From positions 1,381,166-1,445,165 of the forward strand of contig NZ_OAML01000003.1 of the NCBI RefSeq assembly GCF_900199435.1: 64,000 bases of DNA, read 5' to 3'. Origin of the DNA: Pygmaiobacter massiliensis. GTDB taxonomy: Bacteria > Bacillota > Clostridia > Oscillospirales > Ruminococcaceae. The first letter of the stretch is position 1. Every line of letters starts with the position of its first letter. A program made the translations under genes and the position numbers. The notes beneath the pieces were generated by a model. The model was not told the DNA's origin. It saw nothing but the letters and a program-made list of their open reading frames with translations, and did no database searches. Below are positions 18,029-27,278 of the stretch, one piece after another.

Positions 18029-18898
18029 TTAATTTGCGAGCAGGGAAGCAAAAGCGTCTTTGCCCTCGGCGGTAAGCTCGTAGGTGTTGTCACCGACCAT
18101 CACGAGTCCCAGCTCCGGAATGGCATAGAATTGGTACTGGGTGCCGTCGTTCAACGAGCACTCCACAGAGAAAGACTTGCCGTTGGTCTGCATGGTGCCG
18201 ATTTGTTCGTATTGCTCGTTGCTGAGTTTGGCTTTTTGTGCGTCTTCCACCAGCGAAAGCAGTTGCTGCGCTGCGGTTTGGTCAAGCTCTTTGAGAAGCT
18301 CTTGCCCAAAGTGATCAAATACTATAATTTCGAGAGTGTTCTCGAAGATGCCAGTGTTTTGAAAGAAAGAAGCAAGGTCAAGCCCTTCTCCGCTGAGGGT
18401 ATCGGTAACCTGACAAACGTAAACTTTTTCGCCATCAGAAACTGCAAGGCGAAGGTCGGGGCTTTGCCCTTTGATAGAATAAATTTTACTGCCGGGTAAA
18501 AAGGTGCCTGCAAGGTCGGCTGCTGCCAGCTTTTCCGGGTCAGTGCTAAGGTCTGCGGTAATCTCTGCCACTTCATTTTCCAGCTCGAGATACTGGTCCG
18601 GGATAAGATTACTTTCATAGGCATAGCGCAAACCGTTGTAATTGAAAAATCTGCGCATTTCCATCGGGCTGGTGTTGCCTACACCGTCGGTATAGCCCGG
18701 GGGAGGAGTGGTGGTAAGGCCACCCTGGTTGCGCAGCTGGTAGCCCGCACCGACAGCTACTGTCAGAGCAAGTGCAGCGGCAATGGGCGCAACCCAGCGC
18801 AGCTTGATTTTTTTAGATGTAACTTTTTTGTCAGCCTCGGCAATCAGATTATCGTCTATCCCGCCAATGGCGTGCATTAATTTTTCATTTTGATTCAT
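18029..18898 (-). CDS. Membrane-anchored anti-sigma factor-like protein
   Basis: A 289-residue single-pass membrane protein. A cytoplasmic N-terminus (NEKLMHAIGGIDDNLIAEAD) is followed by one helix near residues 34-54 and a large extracytoplasmic domain without a motif I recognise. The layout and its four-base overlap with the sigma factor gene upstream are typical of clostridial anti-sigma partners. It probably holds the sigma factor at the membrane until an envelope signal releases it. Confidence 0.8.
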   Translation of the reverse strand: MNQNEKLMHAIGGIDDNLIAEADKKVTSKKIKLRWVAPIAAALALTVAVGAGYQLRNQGGLTTTPPPGYTDGVGNTSPMEMRRFFNYNGLRYAYESNLIPDQYLELENEVAEITADLSTDPEKLAAADLAGTFLPGSKIYSIKGQSPDLRLAVSDGEKVYVCQVTDTLSGEGLDLASFFQNTGIFENTLEIIVFDHFGQELLKELDQTAAQQLLSLVEDAQKAKLSNEQYEQIGTMQTNGKSFSVECSLNDGTQYQFYAIPELGLVMVGDNTYELTAEGKDAFASLLAN

Positions 18899-19455
18899 AA
18901 AGAAATCCCCTCTTTCAGCAGGTGTGATTTTAGCTTGTTTCTGGTACGGAAAAGCGAAGATTTAACTTTGCTCTCACTTATTTGCAGCTGGGTAGCAATT
19001 TGCTCTACCGAGATAAGATACCAGTACCGCTTGATAAAAATAATTCGATTTTCCGCCGTCTGCTCCTTTAAAAAGCGATTAATAGAGGCAGTAATTTCTC
19101 TGCATTCGGTTGCAGTCTGTAAAGAATGCGCAGGGGTAATACAGTCCTCCAGCTCAGAAAGTGCCAGCGGGATTTGCCCGAGGTTTCTTTTTTGAGCAGT
19201 AAAGTGTTTGTATCGGTTGAGTGCAAGGTTGCGCACAATCTTTCCCCAAAAAGCGCAAAGCACCTCAGGTTTTTGTGGGGGAATGCTGTTCCAAAGCCGT
19301 AAGTAGCCGTCATTGACACATTCCTCAGCATCTTCGCTGCTGCCTAAAATATTGTAAGCGATAGAAAAACCGTAGTTTCCGTAGCGCGCCTGCATTTCTG
19401 CCACAGCTTGTTCGTTGCGCGTTTCATAAAGCGCAATAATTTCGTGATCGTGCAT
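18895..19455 (-). CDS. ECF-type RNA polymerase sigma factor
   Basis: A 186-residue sigma-70 family protein with region 2 (SIAYNILGSSEDAEECVNDG, then LWNSIPP) and region 4 (SVEQIATQLQISESKVKSSL) and no regions 1 or 3. The ATG at 19455 follows AAAGGAGG; a frame extension of 12 codons upstream has no such site. It is cotranscribed with the anti-sigma gene. Its targets are not evident in the window. Confidence 0.92.
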   Translation of the reverse strand: MHDHEIIALYETRNEQAVAEMQARYGNYGFSIAYNILGSSEDAEECVNDGYLRLWNSIPPQKPEVLCAFWGKIVRNLALNRYKHFTAQKRNLGQIPLALSELEDCITPAHSLQTATECREITASINRFLKEQTAENRIIFIKRYWYLISVEQIATQLQISESKVKSSLFRTRNKLKSHLLKEGISL

Positions 19456-19659
19456 TGTATCCTCCTTTCCGTCAGCATAAAGGCCTTTCACTTATAAGGA
19501 CCCCGAAAACAGGGCGAGGTTGCGCAAGTTTTATATTTTTTTTATTTTTATCATCATAACACGCCAGGCAACTGGTGAGGATGGCATAGAGGCTGAAACG
19601 ATGACACCGGTGCGGACAGCTTTGTCCATTATTATAAGGCGGAATCGCGCTGCAAAAAC

Positions 19660-19700
19660 AAAAAGGCCCACCCGGAGATAAATCCGAGTGGGCCTTTTTG
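19660..19700 (-). terminator. Terminator of the second cysteine desulfidase gene
   Basis: On the minus strand a GC-rich stem (AAGGCCCACTCGGA pairing with TCCGGGTGGGCCTT, one mismatch) ends in TTTGTTTTTG. It lies 87 bp after the stop at 19787. Confidence 0.85.
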
Positions 19701-19786
19701 CAATTGGATGGTTATTCTGACAGAAGCGATGTACCAGGACAAGTCGTACAAAGTAAGCAGAAAAACAAAGCAGAGCTTTGCGGAAA

Positions 19787-21079
19787 TTAGTTGTTGAGCA
19801 TGATGTTGAGAATCTCGACATCGGTGCTGCGCATACCCTCGCGTGCCATACGGCCAACGCTTTTGATGGTTTCTTCAGCGGTTTCTTTTACAATGCCTTC
19901 GCCCGGCTGGAACGCACGTTTGCGTTTTGCCATTTCAAGTGCATTCAAAGCATTTTCTACTGCTACCGAGATTTTTGCAGCACAGCTGGGCTTCGCGCCG
20001 TCGCAAACCATGCCGCCAATGGTGGCAATCGAGTTAACGATGGTATCGCAGATGATAGCAAACGATTCATCCTGCAGGTAGGCGATGCCGCAAGCAGCAC
20101 CGGTTGCAGCAGAAACAGCGCCGCAGTAAGCAGAAAGGCTACCGATATACTTTTTCTGCTGGATGCTGACCAGGTTGGAGAGTGCCAGTGCACGGTACAG
20201 CTTCTCTTCAGAAGCATTGAGTGCGCGTGCATACTCCACAACGGGCAGGGTAACAGTGATGCCCTGGTTGCCAGAGCCGGAATTGATTACAGCGGGCAGA
20301 GTGCAGCCGCTCATGCGGGCATCACTGCCAGCGGCAGCCGCAGCACGTGCACGAACACGCACATCGTCGTCGCCATAAATTTCAAGCAAAGTGCGGCCTA
20401 CCTGGGTGCCCCAGGCGTTTTTGAGACCCTCTTCCGAGATGGCAGAGTTGCAGGTAATCTGTGCGCTGAGGATAGGTTTCAGATCCTCCAGTTTTACCTC
20501 GTTTACGAACTCCACAATGTTTTGCAGAGTCATCAACTCGGGACGGCCAGAGGTAGTTTCGGCTTCAGCCGGGGCTGCGGTAACCGGGTTTTGCTGGTCA
20601 AGAAGGACAGTGCCATCTTTCTCAATATGAGTGATATTCGTGTGGTAATCGCGCATCACAACTTCGGCGTTGTGGCCGTCTGCGGATTCAATGAATACGC
20701 GGATGTAAAGGTTTTCAACACCCTCTACCAAACGGCAGCAGCAGAAGTTTTGCTCTAAAAGCTGAGCGGTTTTGGCGATATGCTCTTTCGTGACACCCTG
20801 CAACACTTCGAGTTGACGGGACGCATCGCCGCCGACCATGCCGAGCACCGCAGCCACATCTACGCCCTTCATTTGGTCAGAATTCGGCACCACGACGCCA
20901 TTTACGTTTTTAATGATGTTGCCGCTGCATTCGACGGTCAGCTTGCAGGGCTCGGTGCCCAAAAGCTCGCGGGCTTTTGCCGACGCGTAAGCAACTGCAA
21001 TGGGCTCTGTGCAACCCAGTGCGAGTTTCAAATTTTGTTTTAAAAGGGCCAGATGGTTTTGGTAGAGCATCTCATCCAT
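19787..21079 (-). CDS. cyuA: L-cysteine desulfidase family protein, second copy
   Basis: A 430-residue paralogue of the protein at 6314-7597, with the same marks: ALGCTEPIAVAYASAKAREL near the N-terminus (Cys23), SDARMSGCTLPAVINSGSGN in the middle and VCDGAKPSCAAK near the end. It should convert L-cysteine to pyruvate, ammonia and sulfide. AGGAG precedes the ATG. It stands alone with its own terminator and is divergent from a LysR regulator 160 bp away, which is probably its activator. It has the GC-rich codon use of the surrounding core, unlike the copy on the island. Confidence 0.87.
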   Translation of the reverse strand: MDEMLYQNHLALLKQNLKLALGCTEPIAVAYASAKARELLGTEPCKLTVECSGNIIKNVNGVVVPNSDQMKGVDVAAVLGMVGGDASRQLEVLQGVTKEHIAKTAQLLEQNFCCCRLVEGVENLYIRVFIESADGHNAEVVMRDYHTNITHIEKDGTVLLDQQNPVTAAPAEAETTSGRPELMTLQNIVEFVNEVKLEDLKPILSAQITCNSAISEEGLKNAWGTQVGRTLLEIYGDDDVRVRARAAAAAGSDARMSGCTLPAVINSGSGNQGITVTLPVVEYARALNASEEKLYRALALSNLVSIQQKKYIGSLSAYCGAVSAATGAACGIAYLQDESFAIICDTIVNSIATIGGMVCDGAKPSCAAKISVAVENALNALEMAKRKRAFQPGEGIVKETAEETIKSVGRMAREGMRSTDVEILNIMLNN

Positions 21080-21239
21080 AATGTTTAAACTCCTATTCTG
21101 TTTCTTGCCAGGCGTGATTGCGCAGGGGTGTAAAAAATGCGCTTTCTTGTGCTAAAAAGTGCGATATGTTATTCTTAATGTAGCCATAGCTCGAATTTTC
21201 AATTAAAATTTTATCTTTATTTACATAAGGGGCAATTAC

Positions 21240-22172
21240 ATGAATTTTTTAAACTTACACTACTTTGTAGTAGTAGCGGAAGAATTGAATTTTTCCAGAG
21301 CGGCAAAACAACTTTTTATCTCTCAGCAGTCGTTGAGCAACCATATTAAAAAACTAGAAAACGAATATGGTGTGCTGCTTTTTGACCGGCACGCGCCCAT
21401 TTCGCTTACCGAAGCGGGAGAAAGCCTTTACAGCAACGCCAAAGAAATTTTGGCATTACATAAAAAGGCAGAAAAAGAGCTGCTGGATATCAAAGACTTC
21501 CGTCGGGGCGAAGTGACGGTTGGCATTGCACCTTCCCGGGGAAATATCATGCTTCCCCGCCTAATCAGTGAATACCACCGCCGCTTTCCCCAAGTGCGGA
21601 TTCATGTGTATGAAGGGGACCAAAGCGCGCTGCGCGAACGGCTGGAGCTGGGCAAAATTGATGTGGCCATCGGGTTTGATTTTGCCAGCGAACTGATTGA
21701 AACACAGCCGCTGTTTTTCGAAAGCCAGTACATTGTGGTGCCTGCCCCAATTTTGCAGCAATATTTTTCCGAAGAAGAGCGCCAGCAGATTATGAGCAGC
21801 AAATCGCTACCGCTGCAAACCTTTGCACACTGTCCGTTTGTTGTGGCGAACAGCAGCTCCTGGACCGGCCAGCTCCTTCATCAAGTATCTGCCAAAGAAG
21901 GCGGTTTTGAACCGATGGTGTCTGCACACACCTACAATACAATGACAATGCTGGCCCTTTGCCGCGCTGGCATCGGGGTCAGCCTTTGTGCAAAAACCTT
22001 TCTATGGGACGAGCTGAAAAAGGCAAATAAGCCTTCGTCAGATCTGTTCTGCTTTTTGCTGGATGACTCTTTGGCAAGCAGCCAATTGGTCATCGGCACC
22101 AAAAAAGGTGGGTATCATGCGCGCTCGGTCACCGAGTTCATCAAAGCAGCCAAAGAGGTGTTTGATGAATAA
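21240..22172 (+). CDS. LysR family transcriptional regulator
   Basis: A 310-residue LysR regulator with the classic N-terminal MNFLNLHYFVVVAEELNFSR helix-turn-helix and a C-terminal effector-binding domain. AAGGGG precedes the ATG. It is divergent from the cysteine desulfidase gene, so sulfur amino acid control is the simplest proposal; the AT-rich intergenic bases 21150-21239 (for example ATTTTCAATTAAAATTTTAT) are the probable binding region. Confidence 0.92.
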   Translation: MNFLNLHYFVVVAEELNFSRAAKQLFISQQSLSNHIKKLENEYGVLLFDRHAPISLTEAGESLYSNAKEILALHKKAEKELLDIKDFRRGEVTVGIAPSRGNIMLPRLISEYHRRFPQVRIHVYEGDQSALRERLELGKIDVAIGFDFASELIETQPLFFESQYIVVPAPILQQYFSEEERQQIMSSKSLPLQTFAHCPFVVANSSSWTGQLLHQVSAKEGGFEPMVSAHTYNTMTMLALCRAGIGVSLCAKTFLWDELKKANKPSSDLFCFLLDDSLASSQLVIGTKKGGYHARSVTEFIKAAKEVFDE

Positions 22173-22184
22173 GGACGGTGTAGA

Positions 22185-23195
22185 TTAGCAGCAGCTGCCG
22201 CAAGTGCAGCCTTCTACGGATTCTTTTGCGGAACGGATGTAAGAAAGCATGCCTTTATTCAGCGGGTAGCGAATGACGCAGCCCGGGGTAAGAATCAGGC
22301 CGCGGCCGCCGGTGAGACGTTTGCAATCGAAAATCTGGTGGCGAATGGCGTTGCGGTCACAGCTGGTGATGTCGGTACGGTTCAGGCCGCCCATCAGGCA
22401 TTTGCCGGTCAGCTGCTGTGCCTCGTCAATGGCGGGCAGGGTTTCCCATGCGTGCCAGTTGAATACATGCACCGGGTAATCGCGCAGAACGTCAAACATA
22501 ATATTGGAACCATGAGCGTGCAGCGTGTTCATCCAGCCGTCTTTTGCCGCCTCGAGCACCTGAATGTCGTACGGTTTGCCGTATTCGAGATAGACTTCGG
22601 TGTCCATAACGTCATAAACGCTCATCTGAGAAGCAAAGAAGACGCCGTCTGCACCCAAACGAATTGCTTCCGCAGCCAGCTGGGCAGTGGTTTCAGCGAT
22701 GACAGAAAGAGCGCGCTTTACTTCTTCGCCATAACCGGCACGGATATGGTCGAGCACTTTTTTGCCACACAGTTTATCTGCAATGGTAATGGGGGAGAAA
22801 ACAGTAAAGATAACAGGAACGTTCTCGTCCTTTACCAGCTCAAGCAGCTGTTTCAAGCTGTCCAACTCGCGGGCAAGGCTGCCCTCGTGAATCGAGCAGG
22901 GCTGCACTTTGCTCCAGTCTTCCGGTGCCTGTACCGGGGTGTAAACGATTTTGGCGACGCCGCCTTTTTCAATTTCGGAATAGTCGATTTCGCAGCCGAA
23001 ATCTTCAATGGCATACATGCCGTTGTTCATGGTTTTGATAAAGTCAAGATCATATGTCTTATAAAAATCATAAGTAGCATGAGCTAACTGAGTAGCATCC
23101 AGATCGATGCCCGGCAGATGACTCCAAAAAGAGTACGGAATCTCGTCGGTCTCCTGAAAATGAATAGCTGCATACACGCGTTCTTTTTTGTTCAT
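22185..23195 (-). CDS. Uroporphyrinogen decarboxylase family protein (MtaA/CmuA-like)
   Basis: A 336-residue URO-D fold protein. Clostridia use such stand-alone members mainly as methyltransferases acting on corrinoid or thiol carriers rather than for haem. Supporting marks are the FFASQMSVYD segment, HAHGSN and the late HAWETLP and GGLNR segments, with a Cys-rich tail CTCGSCC that could bind metal. No corrinoid protein or haem gene is near. It is convergent with the LysR gene (12 bp apart) and divergent from TctC. The substrate is unknown. Confidence 0.8.
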   Translation of the reverse strand: MNKKERVYAAIHFQETDEIPYSFWSHLPGIDLDATQLAHATYDFYKTYDLDFIKTMNNGMYAIEDFGCEIDYSEIEKGGVAKIVYTPVQAPEDWSKVQPCSIHEGSLARELDSLKQLLELVKDENVPVIFTVFSPITIADKLCGKKVLDHIRAGYGEEVKRALSVIAETTAQLAAEAIRLGADGVFFASQMSVYDVMDTEVYLEYGKPYDIQVLEAAKDGWMNTLHAHGSNIMFDVLRDYPVHVFNWHAWETLPAIDEAQQLTGKCLMGGLNRTDITSCDRNAIRHQIFDCKRLTGGRGLILTPGCVIRYPLNKGMLSYIRSAKESVEGCTCGSCC

Positions 23196-23332
23196 CGTTT
23201 TAACCTATCCTTTTGTTTTTTTGCCGTACGTTGCCGGTGGGTGGCTTGCACGAAAATAATCTTACGTATGGGGATAGTATAAAAACAGAAGTACACTACT
23301 GTCCAACAGAAAAAACGTTTGTTTTAACAACC

Positions 23333-23380
23333 AAAAGGCTGTTCCGGGTGGCTGTAAGCAGTTTCCGGCAACAGCCTTTT
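23333..23380 (+). terminator. Hairpin upstream of the TctCBA operon
   Basis: An 11-bp stem (AAAAGGCTGTT / AACAGCCTTTT), with CCGG bases extending it inside, sits about 155 bp before the TctC start. The tail is only TTTTAATTG. It lies upstream of both divergent genes, so it is more likely a leader attenuator or RNA-stabilising element than an end-of-gene terminator. The rest of 23196-23536 shows no gene. Confidence 0.5.
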
Positions 23381-23536
23381 AATTGTTGGTGACCAGGGAA
23401 AAACTGTTGGTCAAGAAGTGCAGGCGTTTGTATAATAACAACATAAATCGTCACGGGCTGAGGCTAAATTTTGCACAGTTTTGCCCGTGCAGATGAAAAC
23501 GAAAAAGAACACAAAACAAAAGGAGAACAGAAGACT

Positions 23537-24538
23537 ATGAAAAAAATTATCGCTGCAATCCTGTCCATGTCCCTTGCGCTTGCGCTGGTGGGCTGTGGTG
23601 GCGCGGCTTCCTCTTCGGCAGCCGGTTCTGACACGGCTAGCAAGCCGGCAAAAGGTGCATTTCCCAGTGGGCCTATTACATTGGTATGTCCTTTTTCTGC
23701 TGGCGGCGGCACCGACCTCGGCGCTCGCTACATGGCAACCGCACTTTCTAAAGAGCTGGGCGTCAACGTTGTTGTAGAGAACCAGACTGGCTCCGGCGGC
23801 TGGATCGCCTGGACCGACCTGATCACCGGCGATTACGACGACGGCTACACCATCGGCCTCATCAACCACAACTATGTTATGGGTGCGCTTGATCCCGAAA
23901 ACCCGCGCAAATACACCCTTGACGACGTTCAGGTGCTCTCCAACCAGGTGCTTGATTACAACGTTATCGCCATTCGTGCAGACGAAACCCGCTTTAGCGA
24001 TATGGATAGCTTTATCGAGTATGCAAAAGCAAACCCGGTACTGATCTCCGCACAGGCTACCGGCATCACCGACGGTGACTCTACCACCGCACAGTGGTTC
24101 AACAACAACTTCGGCACTCAGATTGTTACCATCCCGGTTGACGGCGCATCTGACGGCCGCAGCATGTTCCTCGCAGGCGATACCGACGTATTCTTCGCTT
24201 CCATCTCGGACGTACAGAGCTACTACGAGAAGGGCGAAATGAAGATTCTTTCCGTCTTTGCTGACGAGCGCAACGACTTTATGCCCGACGTGCCGACCAT
24301 TGAAGAAGCTACCGGCAAAAGCTATGTTGCATTTGCAGCACGCGGCTACTTCTACCCGAACAGCGTGCCGGAAGAAATCGTTACTATGATGAACGAGGCC
24401 ATGCAGAAGGCTATGCAGGACGAAACTTACATTAAAGATATGGCTACCCTCGGCTTGCAGCTGGACAACACCAGTGGCGAAGAATATGCAGAATTGCTGC
24501 AGAGCCAGGTTGAGGCACGCCAGGAAATCTGGGGTTAA
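23537..24538 (+). CDS. tctC: Tripartite tricarboxylate transporter substrate-binding lipoprotein
   Basis: A 333-residue TctC family binding protein with a lipoprotein signal (LALVGC) and the family start GPITLVCPFSAGGGTDLGAR plus the QTGSGGW and DYDDGYTIG ligand-loop segments. The ATG at 23537 has AAGGAG upstream; the frame is open 22 codons further without a site. The ligand is a carboxylate, not necessarily citrate. Followed by TctB and TctA. Confidence 0.9.
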   Translation: MKKIIAAILSMSLALALVGCGGAASSSAAGSDTASKPAKGAFPSGPITLVCPFSAGGGTDLGARYMATALSKELGVNVVVENQTGSGGWIAWTDLITGDYDDGYTIGLINHNYVMGALDPENPRKYTLDDVQVLSNQVLDYNVIAIRADETRFSDMDSFIEYAKANPVLISAQATGITDGDSTTAQWFNNNFGTQIVTIPVDGASDGRSMFLAGDTDVFFASISDVQSYYEKGEMKILSVFADERNDFMPDVPTIEEATGKSYVAFAARGYFYPNSVPEEIVTMMNEAMQKAMQDETYIKDMATLGLQLDNTSGEEYAELLQSQVEARQEIWG

Positions 24539-24541
24539 TCT

Positions 24542-24577
24542 AAAAAAGGTGCCCTTGTTATAAGGGCACCCTTTTTT
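24542..24577 (+). terminator. Hairpin between tctC and tctB
   Basis: A 9-bp GC-rich stem (GGTGCCCTT / AAGGGCACC) with A- and T-rich arms and TTTTTT. Its place just after the binding-protein gene fits partial termination that keeps binding protein in excess over the membrane parts. Confidence 0.88.
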
Positions 24578-24629
24578 ACGAAAACAGATTCACTGCATTG
24601 GTGTTTATGTGTATGGAGAAGAGGATACT

Positions 24630-25100
24630 ATGAAAAAACAAATCCATCGTGACGTTTGGGTTGGCGCGGTTTTGCTGGCCTTCTCTGCTTGGGTATTGGT
24701 GCTTTCTTTGAATATTCCGGGACAAGCATCGGTACTGCCGGTCGCGCTTTGTGCGATGATGGCAGTCTGCGCATTGATTGTTATCGTTAATGGTCTGCGC
24801 AAAACCAAAGAGGCAGAAGGCGAGTTTCAGTACGCCATGACCCTGAAAAGCAGCAAAAATGCATTCTTGTTCTTGCTGTTTATCTTTATTTACTATCTGG
24901 GCTTTAAATACATCGGTTACTGGGTAGCCACCCCCATCTTCCTGCTTTTTGCACAGAAGTACCTGCGTGTAAAGTCCTGGAAGGTAAATGTGATTATCAC
25001 CGTTTCGTACGTGGTTATCACCTACATCCTGTTCGTTGTTATTCTGAAACTGCCCATCTACAAAATCGGCATTTTGGGATCTTATTTCCGCTTTATTTAA
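24630..25100 (+). CDS. tctB: Tripartite tricarboxylate transporter small membrane subunit
   Basis: A 156-residue protein with four predicted helices, as in TctB: near residues 8-28, 35-55, 75-95 and 115-150. The ATG at 24630 has GAGGA 5 nt upstream. It works with TctA at 25119. Confidence 0.85.
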   Translation: MKKQIHRDVWVGAVLLAFSAWVLVLSLNIPGQASVLPVALCAMMAVCALIVIVNGLRKTKEAEGEFQYAMTLKSSKNAFLFLLFIFIYYLGFKYIGYWVATPIFLLFAQKYLRVKSWKVNVIITVSYVVITYILFVVILKLPIYKIGILGSYFRFI

Positions 25101-25118
25101 CCAGGGAGGTAATAGAAT

Positions 25119-26639
25119 ATGTTAGAATACATTACTAGCGCCCTGGGGCTTTTCGCTTCGTGGGAAGTGATTTTGGCACTTGTCATTGGCGTTGTTGCAG
25201 GCATGGCGATTGGTATTATCCCCGGCCTTGGACCTTCGGTGGGTATTGCACTGCTGATTCCCATCACATTCTCCATGAGCCCTCAGGCTGCACTGGTCAT
25301 GATGACCGCAATGTACACCACCGGTGTTTATGGCGGTTCCATCACTGCAGTTTTGTGCCACACACCGGGCACGGCAGCTTCGGCAGCTACAACCGAAGAC
25401 GGTTACGAGCTGGCCAAAAAAGGCAGAGGCATGGAAGCAATCTCGGTTGTTACCGTTGCTTCTGTGGTCGGCGGCATTATTGGCGCACTGTGCCTTATCC
25501 TGTTTGCCCCCGTGCTGGGAAAACTCAGCCTTCGTTTCTCTGCGCTTGAGTACTTCCTGATTGCTTGCTTTGGCTTGCTGGTCGTTTCCGGCCTTACCGG
25601 AAAAAACCGTGCAAAGGGCATCTTCTCCGCGCTGGTCGGTTTGTTAATCGGCTGCGTCGGCATGGACTCGATTACCGGCGTTTCTCGCTTTACCTTTGGC
25701 CAGATGTGGCTGGAGGATGGTCTTGACTCCACCCCGATTCTCATCGGCTTGTTCTCGATTGCCCAGGTTTTGATTCTGGTAGATCGTCTGATTACCGGCC
25801 GTGGCAACACCATCGTAGACGATCCCTCGAAAGCGCTTACCGGCAAACGCTGGGAGAAGGGCAATGCCAAAAAGCTTAGCCCGACCATGATGCGCAGCTC
25901 TCTGATTGGCTCCTTTGTCGGCTTTATTCCGGCAGCTGGTTGCTCTATCGCAGCTTGGATCAGCTATAGCATGGCAAAACGCTCTTCTAAAAACCCCGAA
26001 GAATTCGGCAAGGGTTCTACTGTGGGTATTGCTGCTTCGGAAGCAGCTAACAACGCAGCTTGCGGTGGTGCACTGATTCCGCTGTTTACGCTCGGCATCC
26101 CGGGCAGCCCCGTTACCGCTATTTTGTACGGTGCACTGCTGATGCACGGCTTGCAGCCGGGCAGCGAGCTCTTCACCGGTGCTAAAGCGCCGACTACTTA
26201 CGCAATTTTCCTTGGCTTTATGTTTGCAAATATCCTTATGGGTATTATCGGTCTGACCATGGCAAAACAGATGGCAAAAGTTTGCCTCGTGCCGAACTCT
26301 GTGCTGGTGCCCATCATCGTAGCACTTGCAACCATCGGCACCTTCGCACTTGCCAACAGCATGTACGAAGTTTTGATCATGCTCATCTTCGGTGTCATTG
26401 GCTACTTAATGAAAATCTATGGCTTCGAGCCGGCTCCGCTGGTTCTGGGCGTTGTGCTTGCTGACATTTTGGAAGCAAACTTCCGCCGTGCACTGCTGAT
26501 GGCAAGCACCAAGGGCGGCCTGTTCGCTTACTTCCTGACCCGTCCGGTTGCAATCGTCATCGTTCTGGTCATCTTGGGCTTTGCACTGATTCCGGTTGTA
26601 AATGCTCTCATGCAGCGCAAAAAAGAGAAGGTAGCATAA
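25119..26639 (+). CDS. tctA: Tripartite tricarboxylate transporter large membrane subunit
   Basis: A 506-residue polytopic permease of the TctA family with the N-terminal signature GIIPGLGPSVGIALLIPITF and PAAGCSIAAWISY in the middle, about twelve helices. GGGAGG precedes the ATG. It drives solute uptake by ion symport with TctB and TctC. Confidence 0.92.
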   Translation: MLEYITSALGLFASWEVILALVIGVVAGMAIGIIPGLGPSVGIALLIPITFSMSPQAALVMMTAMYTTGVYGGSITAVLCHTPGTAASAATTEDGYELAKKGRGMEAISVVTVASVVGGIIGALCLILFAPVLGKLSLRFSALEYFLIACFGLLVVSGLTGKNRAKGIFSALVGLLIGCVGMDSITGVSRFTFGQMWLEDGLDSTPILIGLFSIAQVLILVDRLITGRGNTIVDDPSKALTGKRWEKGNAKKLSPTMMRSSLIGSFVGFIPAAGCSIAAWISYSMAKRSSKNPEEFGKGSTVGIAASEAANNAACGGALIPLFTLGIPGSPVTAILYGALLMHGLQPGSELFTGAKAPTTYAIFLGFMFANILMGIIGLTMAKQMAKVCLVPNSVLVPIIVALATIGTFALANSMYEVLIMLIFGVIGYLMKIYGFEPAPLVLGVVLADILEANFRRALLMASTKGGLFAYFLTRPVAIVIVLVILGFALIPVVNALMQRKKEKVA

Positions 26640-26679
26640 GAAATTTTCTGAACAAGAAGTGTTTTGAAATATTTTACGA

Positions 26680-26968
26680 GTGCTGTTGAAATCAGCACCA
26701 AGCGGTCGCTGTGCAAAGCAAGGGCGCAGCCGCCGCCGGGAGTCTTATTTGGTGATAGGGCCTGGCAAAACTGCTTTGTGCAGAAGCAGAAAGCCAAGTT
26801 GTAATCGCTCCGCCCGCCAGAAGGCACTCTCCGCCGAGAGCTTTTTGGGGAGGAGATTCCTATCAGGGTTTTTCGCTCCGCAGCAAAACCCAGGAACTTG
26901 TTAGAGCGCAAGTTTCCCGCGCTTCTCTAAAGCTAAGGCAGGGTCGCCCGAAAGGGTGGCCCTGTTTT
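26680..26968 (+). ncRNA. Candidate structured RNA or structured 3' UTR ending in a terminator
   Basis: About 290 non-coding bases after tctA contain hairpins in series: GTGCTG/CAGCAC (26680-26698), a longer CTGGC...CTGCTT/AAGCAG...GCCAAG (26762-26798) and GGGTTTT/AAAACCC (26866-26891). The final hairpin CAGGGTCGCCC-GAAA-GGGTGGCCCTG (26939-26964) has a TTTTGGCTTTT tail and is a good terminator. I see no promoter for a separate RNA and no family match, so it may be just the tctA 3' UTR or a degraded repeat. Confidence 0.3.
26939..26968 (+). terminator. Terminator ending the TctCBA transcript
   Basis: An 11-bp stem with two G-T pairs and a GAAA tetraloop, followed by TTTTGGCTTTT. It lies about 300 bp after the tctA stop. 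Confidence 0.75.
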
Positions 26969-27091
26969 GGCTTTTATAAAAATGAAAGCTGTATTTTAGA
27001 ACCTGCGACAGTACAGCTATCATGCAAGGTTTGCGATGATGGACAAAAATGAAACAGAGAAAAATGTTCGTTATATGGAAGGCAGCGAAAG

Positions 27092-27132
27092 AGCAAACGG
27101 CGAGGCATGGCCCGTTGCCGTTTGCTTTTTTC
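27092..27132 (+). terminator. Second terminator between tctA and the ABC exporter operon
   Basis: A 10-bp stem (AGCAAACGGC / GCCGTTTGCT) with a 15-nt loop and TTTTTTC. An ATG at 27037 opens a 50-codon frame through it, but the overlap argues against coding. Confidence 0.75.
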
Positions 27133-27241
27133 TATATAAAGGTAAGCAATTAACAAAAACTGTGAATGAAGTAAAAGCAAAAATAAATTTTTGAAAAAAC
27201 ATTTTGGTATTATTTCCTATCAAGCTTAAACTGAAATTTGC

Positions 27242-27270
27242 TTGACTTTTTTAAGGAAAGTCCGTATGAT
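27242..27270 (+). promoter_or_regulatory. Promoter of the ABC exporter operon
   Basis: TTGACT (27242-27247), a 17-nt spacer and TATGAT (27265-27270), with transcription start near 27277, give a leader of about 130 nt. Confidence 0.8.
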
Positions 27271-27278
27271 AAAAAACG

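Noticed and set aside
26680-26904. Coding frame MLLKSAPSGR... in the tctA 3' region
   Set aside because: It lacks a ribosome binding site, is rich in Arg/Ser/Cys as in shadow frames, and lies over several hairpins.
27037-27195. A 51-codon frame starting ATGATGGACAAAAAT before the ABC exporter operon
   Set aside because: It runs straight through a strong terminator hairpin (27092-27132) and has no good ribosome binding site.
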